From: Halobacillus fulvus
GTDB lineage: Bacteria > Bacillota > Bacilli > Bacillales > Halobacillaceae
Assembly: GCA_004078665.1 (NCBI GenBank)
Contig: SCFO01000014.1
Location: 1-33,132 of the forward strand
Direction: 5' to 3'
Length of the DNA: 33,132 nucleotides
A model generated the notes under the pieces. The model saw nothing but the letters and a program-made list of their open reading frames with translations. It was not told the origin of the DNA and did no database searches. Each line of letters starts with the position of its first letter. Positions within the stretch are counted from its first letter, which is position 1. Of the stretch, positions 8,993-16,597 are shown in pieces. A program made the position numbers and the translations under genes.

Positions 8993-9079
8993 CCATTTGG
9001 ACTGTTATGGTGCTGTTTTCTACGTGTATTTTTATTAAAGTTCTCTTTTATATTAATGTAGATGTCCGAACTGAGGGAC

Positions 9080-9250
9080 GTTTCCGTTATGAATGATGGA
9101 GCTTGGAGGGACGGGAAATAACTCGCTTTCCATGGGCGGGCGCTGAGCTTCCTCGGAGCAAGGCTCCTGCGGGATCTCAGCCTGCCCTTTTCTTCCCATA
9201 GGAGTCTCGTCATTTCCCGTCCCTCCTTGCTGAAATAGGTGAACGGAAAC
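9080..9250 (+). repeat. Palindromic intergenic repeat, copy B
   Basis: The perfect 15-base arms GGAGGGACGGGAAAT (9105-9119) and ATTTCCCGTCCCTCC (9212-9226) enclose a core with CTCGCTTTCCATGGGCGGGC, GAGCTTCCTCG, GGGATCTCAG and CCTGCCCTTT. A second pair, GTTTCCGTT (9080-9088) and AACGGAAAC (9242-9250), extends the inverted repeat outward. It is the best-preserved copy and has the same orientation as copy D. Confidence 0.88.
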
Positions 9251-9364
9251 ACTCCGTTTAAAGCATGGATAAGTCTAATTAATGTGGCGCGTACTCGGAA
9301 CCCTCTTTATTACACCCCACTGAAGTGTAAACAATACAGGTGGTTTCGAGAGTTCCATTAGGCG

Positions 9365-9486
9365 AGGGTTGTTGGGGAAGGAGGAGACTCCCGCGGGAGA
9401 AGGAGCTAGGCGAGACCCCGGAATGCCTAGGGAGGCTTGCCAGTTCCCCCGCAGGAAAGGGAGTCCTTCCTCAAAAACCCTATCCA
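9365..9486 (-). repeat. Palindromic intergenic repeat, divergent copy C
   Basis: The arms AGGGTTGTTGGGGAAGGAGG and TCCTTCCTCAAAAACCCT pair imperfectly. The inside shares GAGACTCC, GAGACCCCGGA and GGAGGCTTGCC blocks with the minus-strand form of the family. It sits about 140 bases from copy B in the opposite orientation and is clearly more diverged, so it is either an older copy or a different subfamily. Confidence 0.7.
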
Positions 9487-9574
9487 CTTTCATCATCTCG
9501 GAACCGTGAAAGGTGAAAACACCCAGATTTCTCCTTAATCTCCGATGTTTTATAAAAAAATCCATTCAAAGGAC

Positions 9575-9603
9575 GTATAGGTTTTTTCTGCTGAATCATA
9601 CTA
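9575..9603 (+). promoter_or_regulatory. Candidate sigma-G promoter of spoVT
   Basis: GTATA (9575-9579) and CATACTA (9597-9603) are 17 bases apart, fitting the late-forespore consensus GHATR-N17/18-CATnHTA. spoVT is a sigma-G gene in B. subtilis. Confidence 0.75.
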
Positions 9604-9684
9604 TCTGTAATCACCTGCTTCTTCTACATGCGCTTCAAACAGGGATAGCCAGATTAACATCATAGAAAGGGAGGCAGCATAAGA

Positions 9685-10221
9685 ATGAAAGCAACAGGCA
9701 TTGTACGTCGTATTGATGATTTAGGTCGTGTCGTTATACCAAAAGAAATCCGCCGGACACTCCGGATTCGCGAGGGAGATCCACTTGAAATCTTCGTGGA
9801 CCGTGAAGGTGAAGTCATTTTGAAAAAGTATTCCCCGATCAACGAGCTTGGCGACTTTGCAAAAGAATATGCAGAAGCGCTCAGTGAAGCTTTGGAGACC
9901 CCGGTTTTGATCAGTGACCGCGATGAATTCATTGCCGTCGCCGGTGGTGTCAAGAAGGAGTACTTAAACCGGCCGATTGGTTCGAAAGTAGAAGAGGTGA
10001 TGGACAAACGTAAGATGACAACGGAGAAACATCCGGCCCCGGCGGAGTTTGTCCGCGGTCAGGAAGAAGATGTCATTTCTTATATCATTTATCCGATTAT
10101 TGCGCAGGGAGATCCTATCGGCTGTGTCGTCGCCTTGAATAAAGAGGGCGGACCGATTGAAGATACGGCTGGAAAAGCTGTCCAGACCGCCGCCGCCTTT
10201 TTAGCGAAACAAATGGAATAG
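9685..10221 (+). CDS. spoVT: SpoVT, forespore transcription regulator
   Basis: SpoVT is an AbrB-type DNA-binding protein that activates or represses sigma-G genes in the late forespore and so tunes spore germination. The 178 residues match the B. subtilis length. The swapped-hairpin AbrB domain (residues 1-52) reads MKATGIVRRIDDLGRVVIPK, with RTLRIREGDPLEIF after it. The rest is a GAF-like sensor domain (about 60-178). A GGGAGG ribosome site lies 11 bases upstream. The gene is alone between a candidate sigma-G promoter and its own terminator. Confidence 0.97.
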   Translation: MKATGIVRRIDDLGRVVIPKEIRRTLRIREGDPLEIFVDREGEVILKKYSPINELGDFAKEYAEALSEALETPVLISDRDEFIAVAGGVKKEYLNRPIGSKVEEVMDKRKMTTEKHPAPAEFVRGQEEDVISYIIYPIIAQGDPIGCVVALNKEGGPIEDTAGKAVQTAAAFLAKQME

Positions 10222-10226
10222 AAGAG

Positions 10227-10262
10227 AAGGTCAGTCCTGTGTTGAAAAAGGTCTGGCCTTTT
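10227..10262 (+). terminator. Terminator of spoVT
   Basis: AAGGTCAG and CTGGCCTT form an eight-base stem with one G-T pair, and the T-run ends at 10262. Confidence 0.65.
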
Positions 10263-10326
10263 GCATTGTGGCAACTGGAATATGATATACTTGTTCTATT
10301 ATTTGTTAAGAAAGAAAGGGTCGCGT

Positions 10327-11901
10327 ATGACCGGAAATCAATCACAATCGATTATTAAAGGGGCACTGATTTTAGCGCTCGGAGGGCTGATCAGTAAGGT
10401 AATCAGCGCCGGGTATCGAGTGCCTTTACAAAATATTACCGGGGATCTCGGGTTTTACATTTATCAGCAAGTTTATCCGCTTTTGGGGCTTGCTCTGATT
10501 TTGTCGCTATACGGCTTTCCGGCTGCTATATCGAAACTAGTGGCGGACGTAAGGGAGAAAGAAGAGGCTTTGTCGATTCCTTCTTTTTTGCTTCCGGCAT
10601 TGTCCATTCTTTTTCTCATATGCGGAAGCGTGTTCCTGATTGGGTTCACGCAGGCACCTCGACTCGCAGCTGTCATGGGGGATGAACAGTTGGCTTCCTC
10701 CCTAAGGTCAGCTTTTTTTGTGTTTTTATTTGTCCCCTTCCTGTCGATTCAGAGAGGGGTATTGCAGGGATACAACTATATGGCACCGACTGCCGTGTCC
10801 CAGATGACCGAACAGCTCGTCAGGGTCGCAGGAATCATTATGACCGCGCTCCTCGTCATACGGGCGGGGAATTTATATTCAATTGGAATCGGAGCATCGA
10901 TCGCTGCCTGTAGTGGTGCGCTAGCCGGCAGTATCATGCTTTTATTCCTTATGAAAAAAAGGGTCTCTTGGACGTTGGAACGATGGACGCACACGTTTTC
11001 CTACATAAGAACGATTTTCTTATACGGTTTGTTCATTTGTCTGAATTATACATTGCTTCTCTCCCTGCAGTGGATCGACGCTCTCACTCTCGTGCCAGGG
11101 CTTGTCGAAGCGGGAGTAGAACAAACGTCTGCACGTGAAGCGAAAGGAGTGTTCGATCGCGGGCAGCCACTGATCCAGCTCGGTACGGTGCTTGCTTCCT
11201 CAATGGCGCTTGCACTTATTCCTTCGGTCACGAAAAAACGGATGCAGACGAAGCCGGCTGAGGTGATGTCATCGGTTTTCTCCGCGACAAAGTTCAGTCT
11301 GCTTATAGCTCTCGGGGCCACTGTCGGATTGATCGTACTGTTTCCCTCTGTGAACGAGGTTCTTTTTCAAAATGATCAGGGGACAGGGGCTTTGAGGATC
11401 CTGATGATTGTCGTGCTGTTCAGTTCGCTGACGCTGACGTTGTCTTCGATTTTACAAAGTCTTGAACGAATGTTTTCTACGGCGTTCATCATTCTCGGGG
11501 GAATTCTCGTGAAGGGGCTTTTGAACGTTTGGTTGATTCCGGTCTTTCAGCTTACGGGAGCGGCGCTGGCTACGATTCTCGCTGTCGCTTTCGTTTTGAT
11601 TGGAAATATCGTACTCTTAGGACAAGAAATGAAGGAACCTGTATGGAGGCATCTCCCGTGGCTTCAGATGATGGTCTCGATTCTTGCGATGGCTCTTGTT
11701 ACGGGAGTGCTAAGGCAGGGGGAGATGTTCGTAGAAGGGCGCCTTGTGCTGTTGGGTTATACGTTATTTATCGTGGCTGTAGGAGCCTTCGTATATCTCC
11801 TTCTGCTGCTGAAACTCGGGGCTTTTTCTGAACAGGAAGTCACACAGCTGCCGTTATCGAAATGGTGGCTGCGATTATTACCGAAAGGAATGAAATCATG
11901 A
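10327..11901 (+). CDS. yabM: YabM, MurJ/SpoVB-like polysaccharide flippase
   Basis: This 524-residue, very hydrophobic protein belongs to the MATE/MOP superfamily branch that holds SpoVB, YtgP/MurJ and YabM. These proteins move lipid-linked sugars across the membrane. About 13-14 membrane segments are visible, starting with IIKGALILALGGLISKVIS; the N-terminal signature GYRVPLQNITGDLGFYIYQQ is typical of the SpoVB group. The ATG at 10327 has AAAGGG upstream. Its substrate is not established; by position it is YabM. The stop codon overlaps the yabN start (ATGA). TATACT at 10286-10291 may be the -10 of its promoter, but no clear -35 is seen. Confidence 0.9.
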   Translation: MTGNQSQSIIKGALILALGGLISKVISAGYRVPLQNITGDLGFYIYQQVYPLLGLALILSLYGFPAAISKLVADVREKEEALSIPSFLLPALSILFLICGSVFLIGFTQAPRLAAVMGDEQLASSLRSAFFVFLFVPFLSIQRGVLQGYNYMAPTAVSQMTEQLVRVAGIIMTALLVIRAGNLYSIGIGASIAACSGALAGSIMLLFLMKKRVSWTLERWTHTFSYIRTIFLYGLFICLNYTLLLSLQWIDALTLVPGLVEAGVEQTSAREAKGVFDRGQPLIQLGTVLASSMALALIPSVTKKRMQTKPAEVMSSVFSATKFSLLIALGATVGLIVLFPSVNEVLFQNDQGTGALRILMIVVLFSSLTLTLSSILQSLERMFSTAFIILGGILVKGLLNVWLIPVFQLTGAALATILAVAFVLIGNIVLLGQEMKEPVWRHLPWLQMMVSILAMALVTGVLRQGEMFVEGRLVLLGYTLFIVAVGAFVYLLLLLKLGAFSEQEVTQLPLSKWWLRLLPKGMKS

Positions 11902-13358
11902 ATACGATCACTGTGATTGGACTTGGAGCCGGCGATCTGGAACAAATGCCGCTCGGAGTCTATCGTCAACTGATAAAGAATGACCAGCCGATGTATGCGC
12001 GCACGATCGATCATCCGGTCATCGAACAATTGAAGGAAGAAGGTCTGACCTTCAACAGCTTTGATAAGCTCTATGAACAGAATGAGGACTTTTCTGATGT
12101 TTATGCAACGATTGTCGATCAGCTGATTGAGCTCGGGGAAGATGTCCTATACCTCGTCCCTGGTCACCCGATGCTTGCGGAACGGACCGTCCAGCTTTTG
12201 ATTGAAAAAAGGGAAGAGGGTCTGATCCATCTGAACATCGAAGGCGGACAGAGCTTTCTCGATGCGACATTCCAAGCGCTTGAAATCGACCCGATCGAAG
12301 GCTTTCAGTTTTTAGATGCGACGGATTTGGACGGAGACCGCCTTCAGCTTTTAAACCATACGATTTTCTGTCAGGTGTACGATGCAATGATCGCTTCTGA
12401 AGTCAAACTGACGTTGCTTGAAGACCTGCCGCCGGACTATCCGGTCACAGTCGTCACAGCGGCAGGAAGTGAGCAAGAAGTGATCCGTACCGTTCCCCTT
12501 GAAGAACTGGATCGTGAAGTGGAAGTCAATAATCTGACGAGTGTCTATGTGCCTCCTGTCGAAAAGGAAAAGCTCAACCATCAATTTTTCCGTCTGCGTG
12601 AAGTGATTCGGATTTTGCGCAGTCCAGAAGGGTGTCCGTGGGACCGCAAACAGACTCATGAGTCACTCCGGAAGTATTTGATCGAGGAAGCTTACGAGTT
12701 TATCGATGCCGTCAACAGGCAAGACGATGAACATATGGTGGAGGAGCTCGGCGATCTCTTATTGCAGGTGATGCTTCACAGCCAAATTGGTGAGGATGAA
12801 GGATTTTTCACGATTGATGACGTAATAGTATCCATAACGGAAAAAATGATCCGTCGTCATCCTCATGTGTTTGACAGCGTCACGGTCAATGATGCTGATG
12901 AAGTCGTGACCAATTGGGACGCAATCAAGCAACAGGAAAAAGGAGAGAAACCAGAGTCTATCCTCGATTCGGTTCCGACGAGTTTCCCAGCTTTGCTTCA
13001 GGCGCAGGACTTACAGAAGAAAGCGGCCAAAGTAGGGTTCGACTGGGATGATGCCGATCCGGTCATTGAAAAAGTCGAGGAAGAATGGCGGGAATTCCAG
13101 GTTGCACGACGCCAGCAGGACCAAGAAGAAATGGAAAAAGAATTCGGAGACTGGCTGTTCGCGATTGCCAACTTAGCCCGTCACTATAAAATAAGCAGTG
13201 AAAATGCCCTGCAGCGGACGAACCAGAAATTCAGAACGAGACTGTCGGCGATGGAAAAACAGGCCGAGCAAAACGGACAATCGCTTGAAGACTTGACGTT
13301 GGATGAAATGGAAGCCTTGTGGGTGCAAGCGAAACAAGATCATAAAGGAGCGGAATAA
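11898..13358 (+). CDS. yabN: YabN, methylase-like domain fused to MazG NTP pyrophosphohydrolase
   Basis: The 486-residue protein (489 in B. subtilis) joins two modules. Residues 1-220 form a tetrapyrrole (corrin/porphyrin) methylase-like domain with the glycine-rich start ITVIGLGAGDLEQMPLG and a VPGHPML loop. Residues 230-486 hold tandem MazG helical domains with the metal-binding patterns EEAYEFIDAV (about 263) and EELGDLLLQ (about 282), then a second EFGDWLFAIANL. MazG enzymes hydrolyse NTPs to NMP and pyrophosphate, cleaning damaged nucleotides. The role of the methylase half is unknown. The ATG at 11898 overlaps the yabM stop and has AAAGGAA upstream. Confidence 0.93.
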   Translation: MNTITVIGLGAGDLEQMPLGVYRQLIKNDQPMYARTIDHPVIEQLKEEGLTFNSFDKLYEQNEDFSDVYATIVDQLIELGEDVLYLVPGHPMLAERTVQLLIEKREEGLIHLNIEGGQSFLDATFQALEIDPIEGFQFLDATDLDGDRLQLLNHTIFCQVYDAMIASEVKLTLLEDLPPDYPVTVVTAAGSEQEVIRTVPLEELDREVEVNNLTSVYVPPVEKEKLNHQFFRLREVIRILRSPEGCPWDRKQTHESLRKYLIEEAYEFIDAVNRQDDEHMVEELGDLLLQVMLHSQIGEDEGFFTIDDVIVSITEKMIRRHPHVFDSVTVNDADEVVTNWDAIKQQEKGEKPESILDSVPTSFPALLQAQDLQKKAAKVGFDWDDADPVIEKVEEEWREFQVARRQQDQEEMEKEFGDWLFAIANLARHYKISSENALQRTNQKFRTRLSAMEKQAEQNGQSLEDLTLDEMEALWVQAKQDHKGAE

Positions 13359-13364
13359 ACGAAG

Positions 13365-13625
13365 ATGAGATTAGACAAGTTTTTAAAGATTTCCCGTTTA
13401 ATTAAACGACGGACATTAGCCAAGGAAGTGGCCGATCAAGGACGTATCAGTATTAATGGAAATCAGAGTAAAGCAGCAAGCAAGGTTGCGGTCGGAGATG
13501 AGTTGACGATTCAATTCGGGCAAAAAATCCTGACGATTGAAATTAAGGAACTGAAGGAAAACGTCACGAAAGACGAAGCGTCCAGTTTATATGAAGTGAA
13601 GAACGAAGAGCGCGTTCAGACCTGA
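13365..13625 (+). CDS. rqcP: RqcP (YabO), S4-domain ribosome quality-control factor
   Basis: RqcP binds the obstructed 50S subunit with RqcH and keeps the P-site tRNA in place while alanine tails are added to stalled chains. The 86 residues match B. subtilis YabO/RqcP. The S4 RNA-binding domain fills the first two thirds, with MRLDKFLKISRLIKRRTLAKE and GRISINGNQSKAASKV; the end is charged. It starts six bases after the yabN stop, so the yabM-yabN-rqcP group is probably one transcript. Confidence 0.95.
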   Translation: MRLDKFLKISRLIKRRTLAKEVADQGRISINGNQSKAASKVAVGDELTIQFGQKILTIEIKELKENVTKDEASSLYEVKNEERVQT

Positions 13626-13725
13626 ACTGAACCTACTATAATGGCTCAGTTCAACTTCAGTGTTTGTATTTAATGAACAATGATTTGAGTGCATGTATTT
13701 CGGAGTGATCCGATAGTAGACTTGC

Positions 13726-13766
13726 AGAGAAAAACCGCTGTCATCTCAGCGGTTTTTCTCTGTTCT
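13726..13766. terminator. Strong hairpin terminator between rqcP and yabP
   Basis: A perfect 14-bp stem, AGAGAAAAACCGCT (13726-13739) with AGCGGTTTTTCTCT (13748-13761), has an eight-base loop. Its T-rich right arm is followed by GTTCT. It separates the housekeeping genes on the left from the sporulation genes yabP-yabQ. Confidence 0.8.
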
Positions 13767-13816
13767 AATCTCCCTCCTTTTCTCATAACTTGTACTAGAG
13801 AAGGAGGCTGTTACCC

Positions 13817-14125
13817 ATGGAAGGCTACGATAAAAACCAGAGTATGCGCAGTCATCAGCCACAAACCGATCATCATGTGAAAGTATGGAATAGACGGAAC
13901 ATCGAAATTTCAGGTGTCAAAGAAGTGGACAGCTTTGATAGTGAGGAGTTTCTTCTGCAAACATCAATGGGGTACCTTGTCGTGCGAGGCCAGAATCTGC
14001 AAATGAAGAACCTGGATCTCGATTCAGGGGTTGTCGCGATCAAGGGAAAAATGTATGAAATGACTTACTTGGACGAGCATCAAGGGGAGAAGGCTAAAGG
14101 ATTATTTAGCAAGCTCTTCAAATGA
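13817..14125 (+). CDS. yabP: YabP, sporulation protein
   Basis: YabP is a small protein made in the mother cell under sigma-E in B. subtilis and needed for normal spore formation. It belongs to the YabP/YqfC family linked to coat and cortex assembly. The 102 residues match (100 in B. subtilis), with the core NIEISGVKEVDSFDSEEFLLQT and GYLVVRGQNLQMKNLDL visible. AGAAGGAGG precedes the start. A sigma-E -10 may be CATAACTT just upstream (13783-13790), but no convincing -35 is present. Its stop overlaps the yabQ start. Confidence 0.92.
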   Translation: MEGYDKNQSMRSHQPQTDHHVKVWNRRNIEISGVKEVDSFDSEEFLLQTSMGYLVVRGQNLQMKNLDLDSGVVAIKGKMYEMTYLDEHQGEKAKGLFSKLFK

Positions 14126-14709
14126 CACTCACAACCCAGTTCGTTACGATCCTTTCCATGATGGGCGGTGGGATGATCGTCGGTGCTTCCTTGGATGCGT
14201 TCGAGCGTTTTTTTCGGAGAAGGAATAAGAAAAGCTGGCTGGAGATCATCTACCAGCTTGGCTTCTGGTTAACACAGGCCTGCATGCTCTTTTACATTCT
14301 ATATTTAGCGAACTACGGGGAGTTGAGGCTCTACGTATTTCTGGCTGTCGTGTGTGGATTTGCCGCTTACCGGGCTTTATTCCGGGGTCCTTTTCTTCGT
14401 GGGCTGGAAGTCGGAATCAGAGTGGTGACTTCGGTCCTGAGAGCGCTCCGGAAGATAGGCTATAATCTATTGATTCGTCCTATTCAATCCATCTTTTTCC
14501 TTATTTTTGCTTTACTTACAGGGATATATGCGCTATTTTTAAAGAGTATCTATTATTTATTTCTTGTCATAATATATCCGATCCGGTTGATTTTTCGTCT
14601 GCTTTGGCGTCTCCTGCCGAAAAATGCGAAAAAATCCTTACGATATGTGGCAGGGTTTTTGGGTAAAATGAAGAATACAAAGACCATATGGAATAAATTC
14701 CGTAAGTAA
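14122..14709 (+). CDS. yabQ: YabQ, membrane protein for spore cortex formation
   Basis: YabQ is an integral membrane protein of the mother cell required for cortex peptidoglycan. The 195-residue protein has an N-terminal membrane segment (about residues 5-25, MMGGGMIVGASLDAF), two more at about 50-90, and a long hydrophobic stretch near 115-160. The tail is basic. The start overlaps the yabP stop as ATGA, which indicates translational coupling. Its function rests on position and family, not on a catalytic motif. Confidence 0.9.
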   Translation: MTLTTQFVTILSMMGGGMIVGASLDAFERFFRRRNKKSWLEIIYQLGFWLTQACMLFYILYLANYGELRLYVFLAVVCGFAAYRALFRGPFLRGLEVGIRVVTSVLRALRKIGYNLLIRPIQSIFFLIFALLTGIYALFLKSIYYLFLVIIYPIRLIFRLLWRLLPKNAKKSLRYVAGFLGKMKNTKTIWNKFRK

Positions 14710-14725
14710 AGGAGGCTGTACGTCG

Positions 14726-15109
14726 ATGGCAAAGAAAAAGTCGGAGTCCGTAGCGCGCTTAGATTCTACATACATGAAGGAGTACGATGTCTATCGTGAA
14801 CGACACCAGCGCAAAAAGAAACGTCTCATCCGCCGCCTTGTTTTGTTTGCCCTGTTGTTGATGATCGTCGCTGGCTCCATGATTACGTATCATGTACAAC
14901 AAAAGTCTCTATACGCCGAAAAACATGAACAATATGTACAATTACAACAAAAGATGGATGCTTTGGAAAAAGAGGAAAAGGATTTAGAACGGGAAATCGA
15001 GCTTTTGAATAATGAGGAATATGTCCTGCAGATTGCCAGAACGAACTATTTCTTCTCAAAAGAAGGCGAAATCATCTTTAAAATGCCGAATGAAGACCCA
15101 TTATATTGA
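14726..15109 (+). CDS. divIC: DivIC, septum protein (FtsB-like)
   Basis: DivIC works with FtsL and DivIB in the divisome to activate septal wall synthesis. The 127 residues (125 in B. subtilis) show a basic cytoplasmic N-terminus (RHQRKKKRLIRR), one membrane helix (about 38-57) and an external coiled coil (about 60-98, rich in Lys/Glu/Leu heptads). The conserved end ARTNYFFSKEGEIIFK is typical. GGAGG precedes the ATG. It follows yabQ by 16 bases. Its stop codon lies inside the -35 of the next promoter. Confidence 0.95.
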   Translation: MAKKKSESVARLDSTYMKEYDVYRERHQRKKKRLIRRLVLFALLLMIVAGSMITYHVQQKSLYAEKHEQYVQLQQKMDALEKEEKDLEREIELLNNEEYVLQIARTNYFFSKEGEIIFKMPNEDPLY

Positions 15110-15135
15110 CACTCTTTTCAAAGCTTATATATAAT
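15106..15135 (+). promoter_or_regulatory. Strong sigma-A promoter of yabR
   Basis: A perfect TTGACA (15106-15111) that overlaps the divIC stop codon is followed after 18 bases by a perfect TATAAT (15130-15135). The region just after it is A/T rich. Confidence 0.85.
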
Positions 15136-15185
15136 ATATAAGAAGGATATTCTTATCGAAATTTTTAAGGAGGAGCATTTTTTTT

Positions 15186-15575
15186 ATGTCAATTGAAGTA
15201 GGCAGCAAGCTGCAGGGTAAGGTAACAGGGATCACTAATTTCGGAGCGTTCGTCGAGCTTCCTGATGGGAAGACTGGACTCGTCCACATTAGTGAAGTTG
15301 CCGATAACTATGTTAAAGACATCAATGACCACTTGAGCCAGGGTGACCAGGTTGAAGTGAAAGTCATTAATGTTGGAGACGATGGAAAGATTGGTCTGTC
15401 CATCAAAAAAGCAAAAGAAAACCACACAAGTCGTCGTCCACAAAAGCCTCGTAAACCGGTAGAATCATTTGAACAAAAAATGAACCGTTTTATGAAGGAT
15501 AGTGAAGATCGTTTAGCATCATTGAAAAAGCACACGGAATCTAAGCGTGGAGGTCGAGGTGCTAAAAAAGGATAG
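15186..15575 (+). CDS. yabR: YabR, S1-domain RNA-binding protein
   Basis: The 129-residue protein (128 in B. subtilis YabR) has an N-terminal S1/OB-fold RNA-binding domain of the polynucleotide phosphorylase type (residues 1-75): GSKLQGKVTGITNFGAFVEL, then GLVHISEV and GKIGLSIK. The remainder is basic and low-complexity (RRPQKPRKPVESF, HTESKRGGRGAKKG), as expected for nucleic-acid binding. The ribosome site AAGGAGG is unusually far (about 12 bases, filled with Ts) from the ATG. The precise role is not known; it has its own strong promoter and terminator. Confidence 0.93.
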   Translation: MSIEVGSKLQGKVTGITNFGAFVELPDGKTGLVHISEVADNYVKDINDHLSQGDQVEVKVINVGDDGKIGLSIKKAKENHTSRRPQKPRKPVESFEQKMNRFMKDSEDRLASLKKHTESKRGGRGAKKG

Positions 15576-15622
15576 CTTGCTGTCTAGGACAATGAGTAAA
15601 AGATGCACACATTTTTAAATAC

Positions 15623-15654
15623 GAAGCAGCCCTCGCTCGGGCTGCTTCTTTTTT
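15623..15654 (+). terminator. Terminator of yabR
   Basis: GAAGCAGCCC and GGGCTGCTTC form a perfect 10-bp stem with loop TCGCTC, followed by TTTTTT. Confidence 0.95.
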
Positions 15655-15710
15655 GTGCTTTTAAAAGTGGTTCGTTGGCCGTTTCTGTTATTCATATGTG
15701 AATCTGGAGT

Positions 15711-15823
15711 GAAGGGAAATAACTCGTTTCCATGGGCGGGCGCTGAGCTTCCTCGAAGCAAGGCTCCTGGGGGATCTTAGCCTGCCCTTTTCTCCCCGTA
15801 GAAGTCTCGCAATTCCCTCTTTA
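15711..15823 (+). repeat. Palindromic intergenic repeat, copy D
   Basis: This copy shares long identical blocks with copy B, including CATGGGCGGGCGCTGAGCTT, then GCAAGGCTCCTG and TAGCCTGCCCTTTTCT. It keeps the same orientation. The end arms AGGGAAAT and AATTCCCT are partly decayed. It lies just after the yabR terminator, at the left border of the accessory island. Confidence 0.87.
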
Positions 15824-15870
15824 TTTTCATAAGGAATATACGCAGGTATGTTACGATTTGTTAGTGAAGT

Positions 15871-15949
15871 GTTGGACACTAGGCAAATTTATATATAGTC
15901 ACATGTCAGCTCACGTAGAGAGTAGAAGGCGATATATTGCTTGTCCAAC
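15871..15949 (+). promoter_or_regulatory. Hairpin region and possible promoter of the GNAT gene
   Basis: GTTGGACA (15871-15878), GCAA and ATATAT on the left pair with ATATAT, TTGC and TGTCCAAC (ending 15949) on the right, with internal gaps: an imperfect 79-base hairpin. The left arm also contains TTGGAC (15872-15877), which with TATAGT (15894-15899) 16 bases later could be a sigma-A promoter. Confidence 0.4.
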
Positions 15950-16032
15950 CCCTTACTCCTGTAACGCCCATTTACTGAGAAACTGAACAAGGCCGTAGTT
16001 TTTCTAAGAAAATCACAGAGGAGATGCTCTAG

Positions 16033-16593
16033 TTGAAGACAAAAGAATTGAAACTGCAAGCAGAAACAGAACGATTAATCGTAAGACCCTTGACTCCCGA
16101 AGACTACGAAGAATGGAAAGAAGGCTTTCGTCACAGGCTGCCCTCCCAATCCAAGTATGACGGCGGAACCCTAGACCTGAGCGGATGGACCAAAGACATG
16201 TTCCGAGACGTTGTGAAGAAATACGACCGTTTAGCTGAAGAGGACGAAGCGTATGTTCTAGGCGTCTTCCGCAAGTCGGATCAGAAACAGATCGGAAAAG
16301 TGGAGATCAGTACGATTATAAGAGGAGAATTTCAATGGGGCCTGCTCGGGTACAGAATACATAACCAATTCTTTAAAAACGGCTACGGAAAAGAAGCGGT
16401 CAGAGAAGGGTTGAACATCGCCTTTCGAGAGCTTGGCTTCCACCGGATCGAAGCTCATATCAACTTAGATAATCTTCCCTCCATCCGTTTAGCTGAAAGT
16501 GTCGGCATGACGTATGAATGTACAAGGAAAAAGTTCATTTATGAAGAAGAAGAGTGGACAGATAACCTTATATATTATAAGAATGACGAGTAA
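16033..16593 (+). CDS. GNAT-family N-acetyltransferase, RimJ/RimL type
   Basis: The 186-residue protein has the fold order of RimJ/RimL-like acetyltransferases. It opens with ERLIVRPLTPEDYEEW, has the acetyl-CoA loop FFKNGYGKEAV (about residues 115-125) and ends with the family block HRIEAHINLDNLPSIRLAESVGM. Such enzymes acetylate N-terminal or side-chain amines or small molecules; the substrate cannot be read from sequence. The start is a TTG with AGAGGAG nine bases upstream. It is not part of the conserved Bacillus order and forms an island with the broken methyltransferase downstream. Confidence 0.85.
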   Translation: MKTKELKLQAETERLIVRPLTPEDYEEWKEGFRHRLPSQSKYDGGTLDLSGWTKDMFRDVVKKYDRLAEEDEAYVLGVFRKSDQKQIGKVEISTIIRGEFQWGLLGYRIHNQFFKNGYGKEAVREGLNIAFRELGFHRIEAHINLDNLPSIRLAESVGMTYECTRKKFIYEEEEWTDNLIYYKNDE

Positions 16594-16597
16594 CGGC

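Larger units (their letters stand above)
8993..9684. other. Long gene-free gap between mfd and spoVT
   Basis: Apart from two oppositely oriented copies of the intergenic repeat (B and C) and the sigma-G promoter near its right end, I see nothing in this stretch of almost 700 bases. Reading frames that cross it lack ribosome sites and are shadows of the repeats. Confidence 0.7.

Noticed and set aside
8320-9252. Long open frame on the minus strand across the mfd end and repeat B
   Set aside because: It is antisense to the well-supported mfd gene, has no ribosome site at its start, and its N-terminus is translated repeat sequence.
9275-9565. Minus-strand frame of 96 codons over repeat C
   Set aside because: It consists of the palindromic repeat, has no ribosome site and resembles no protein family I know.
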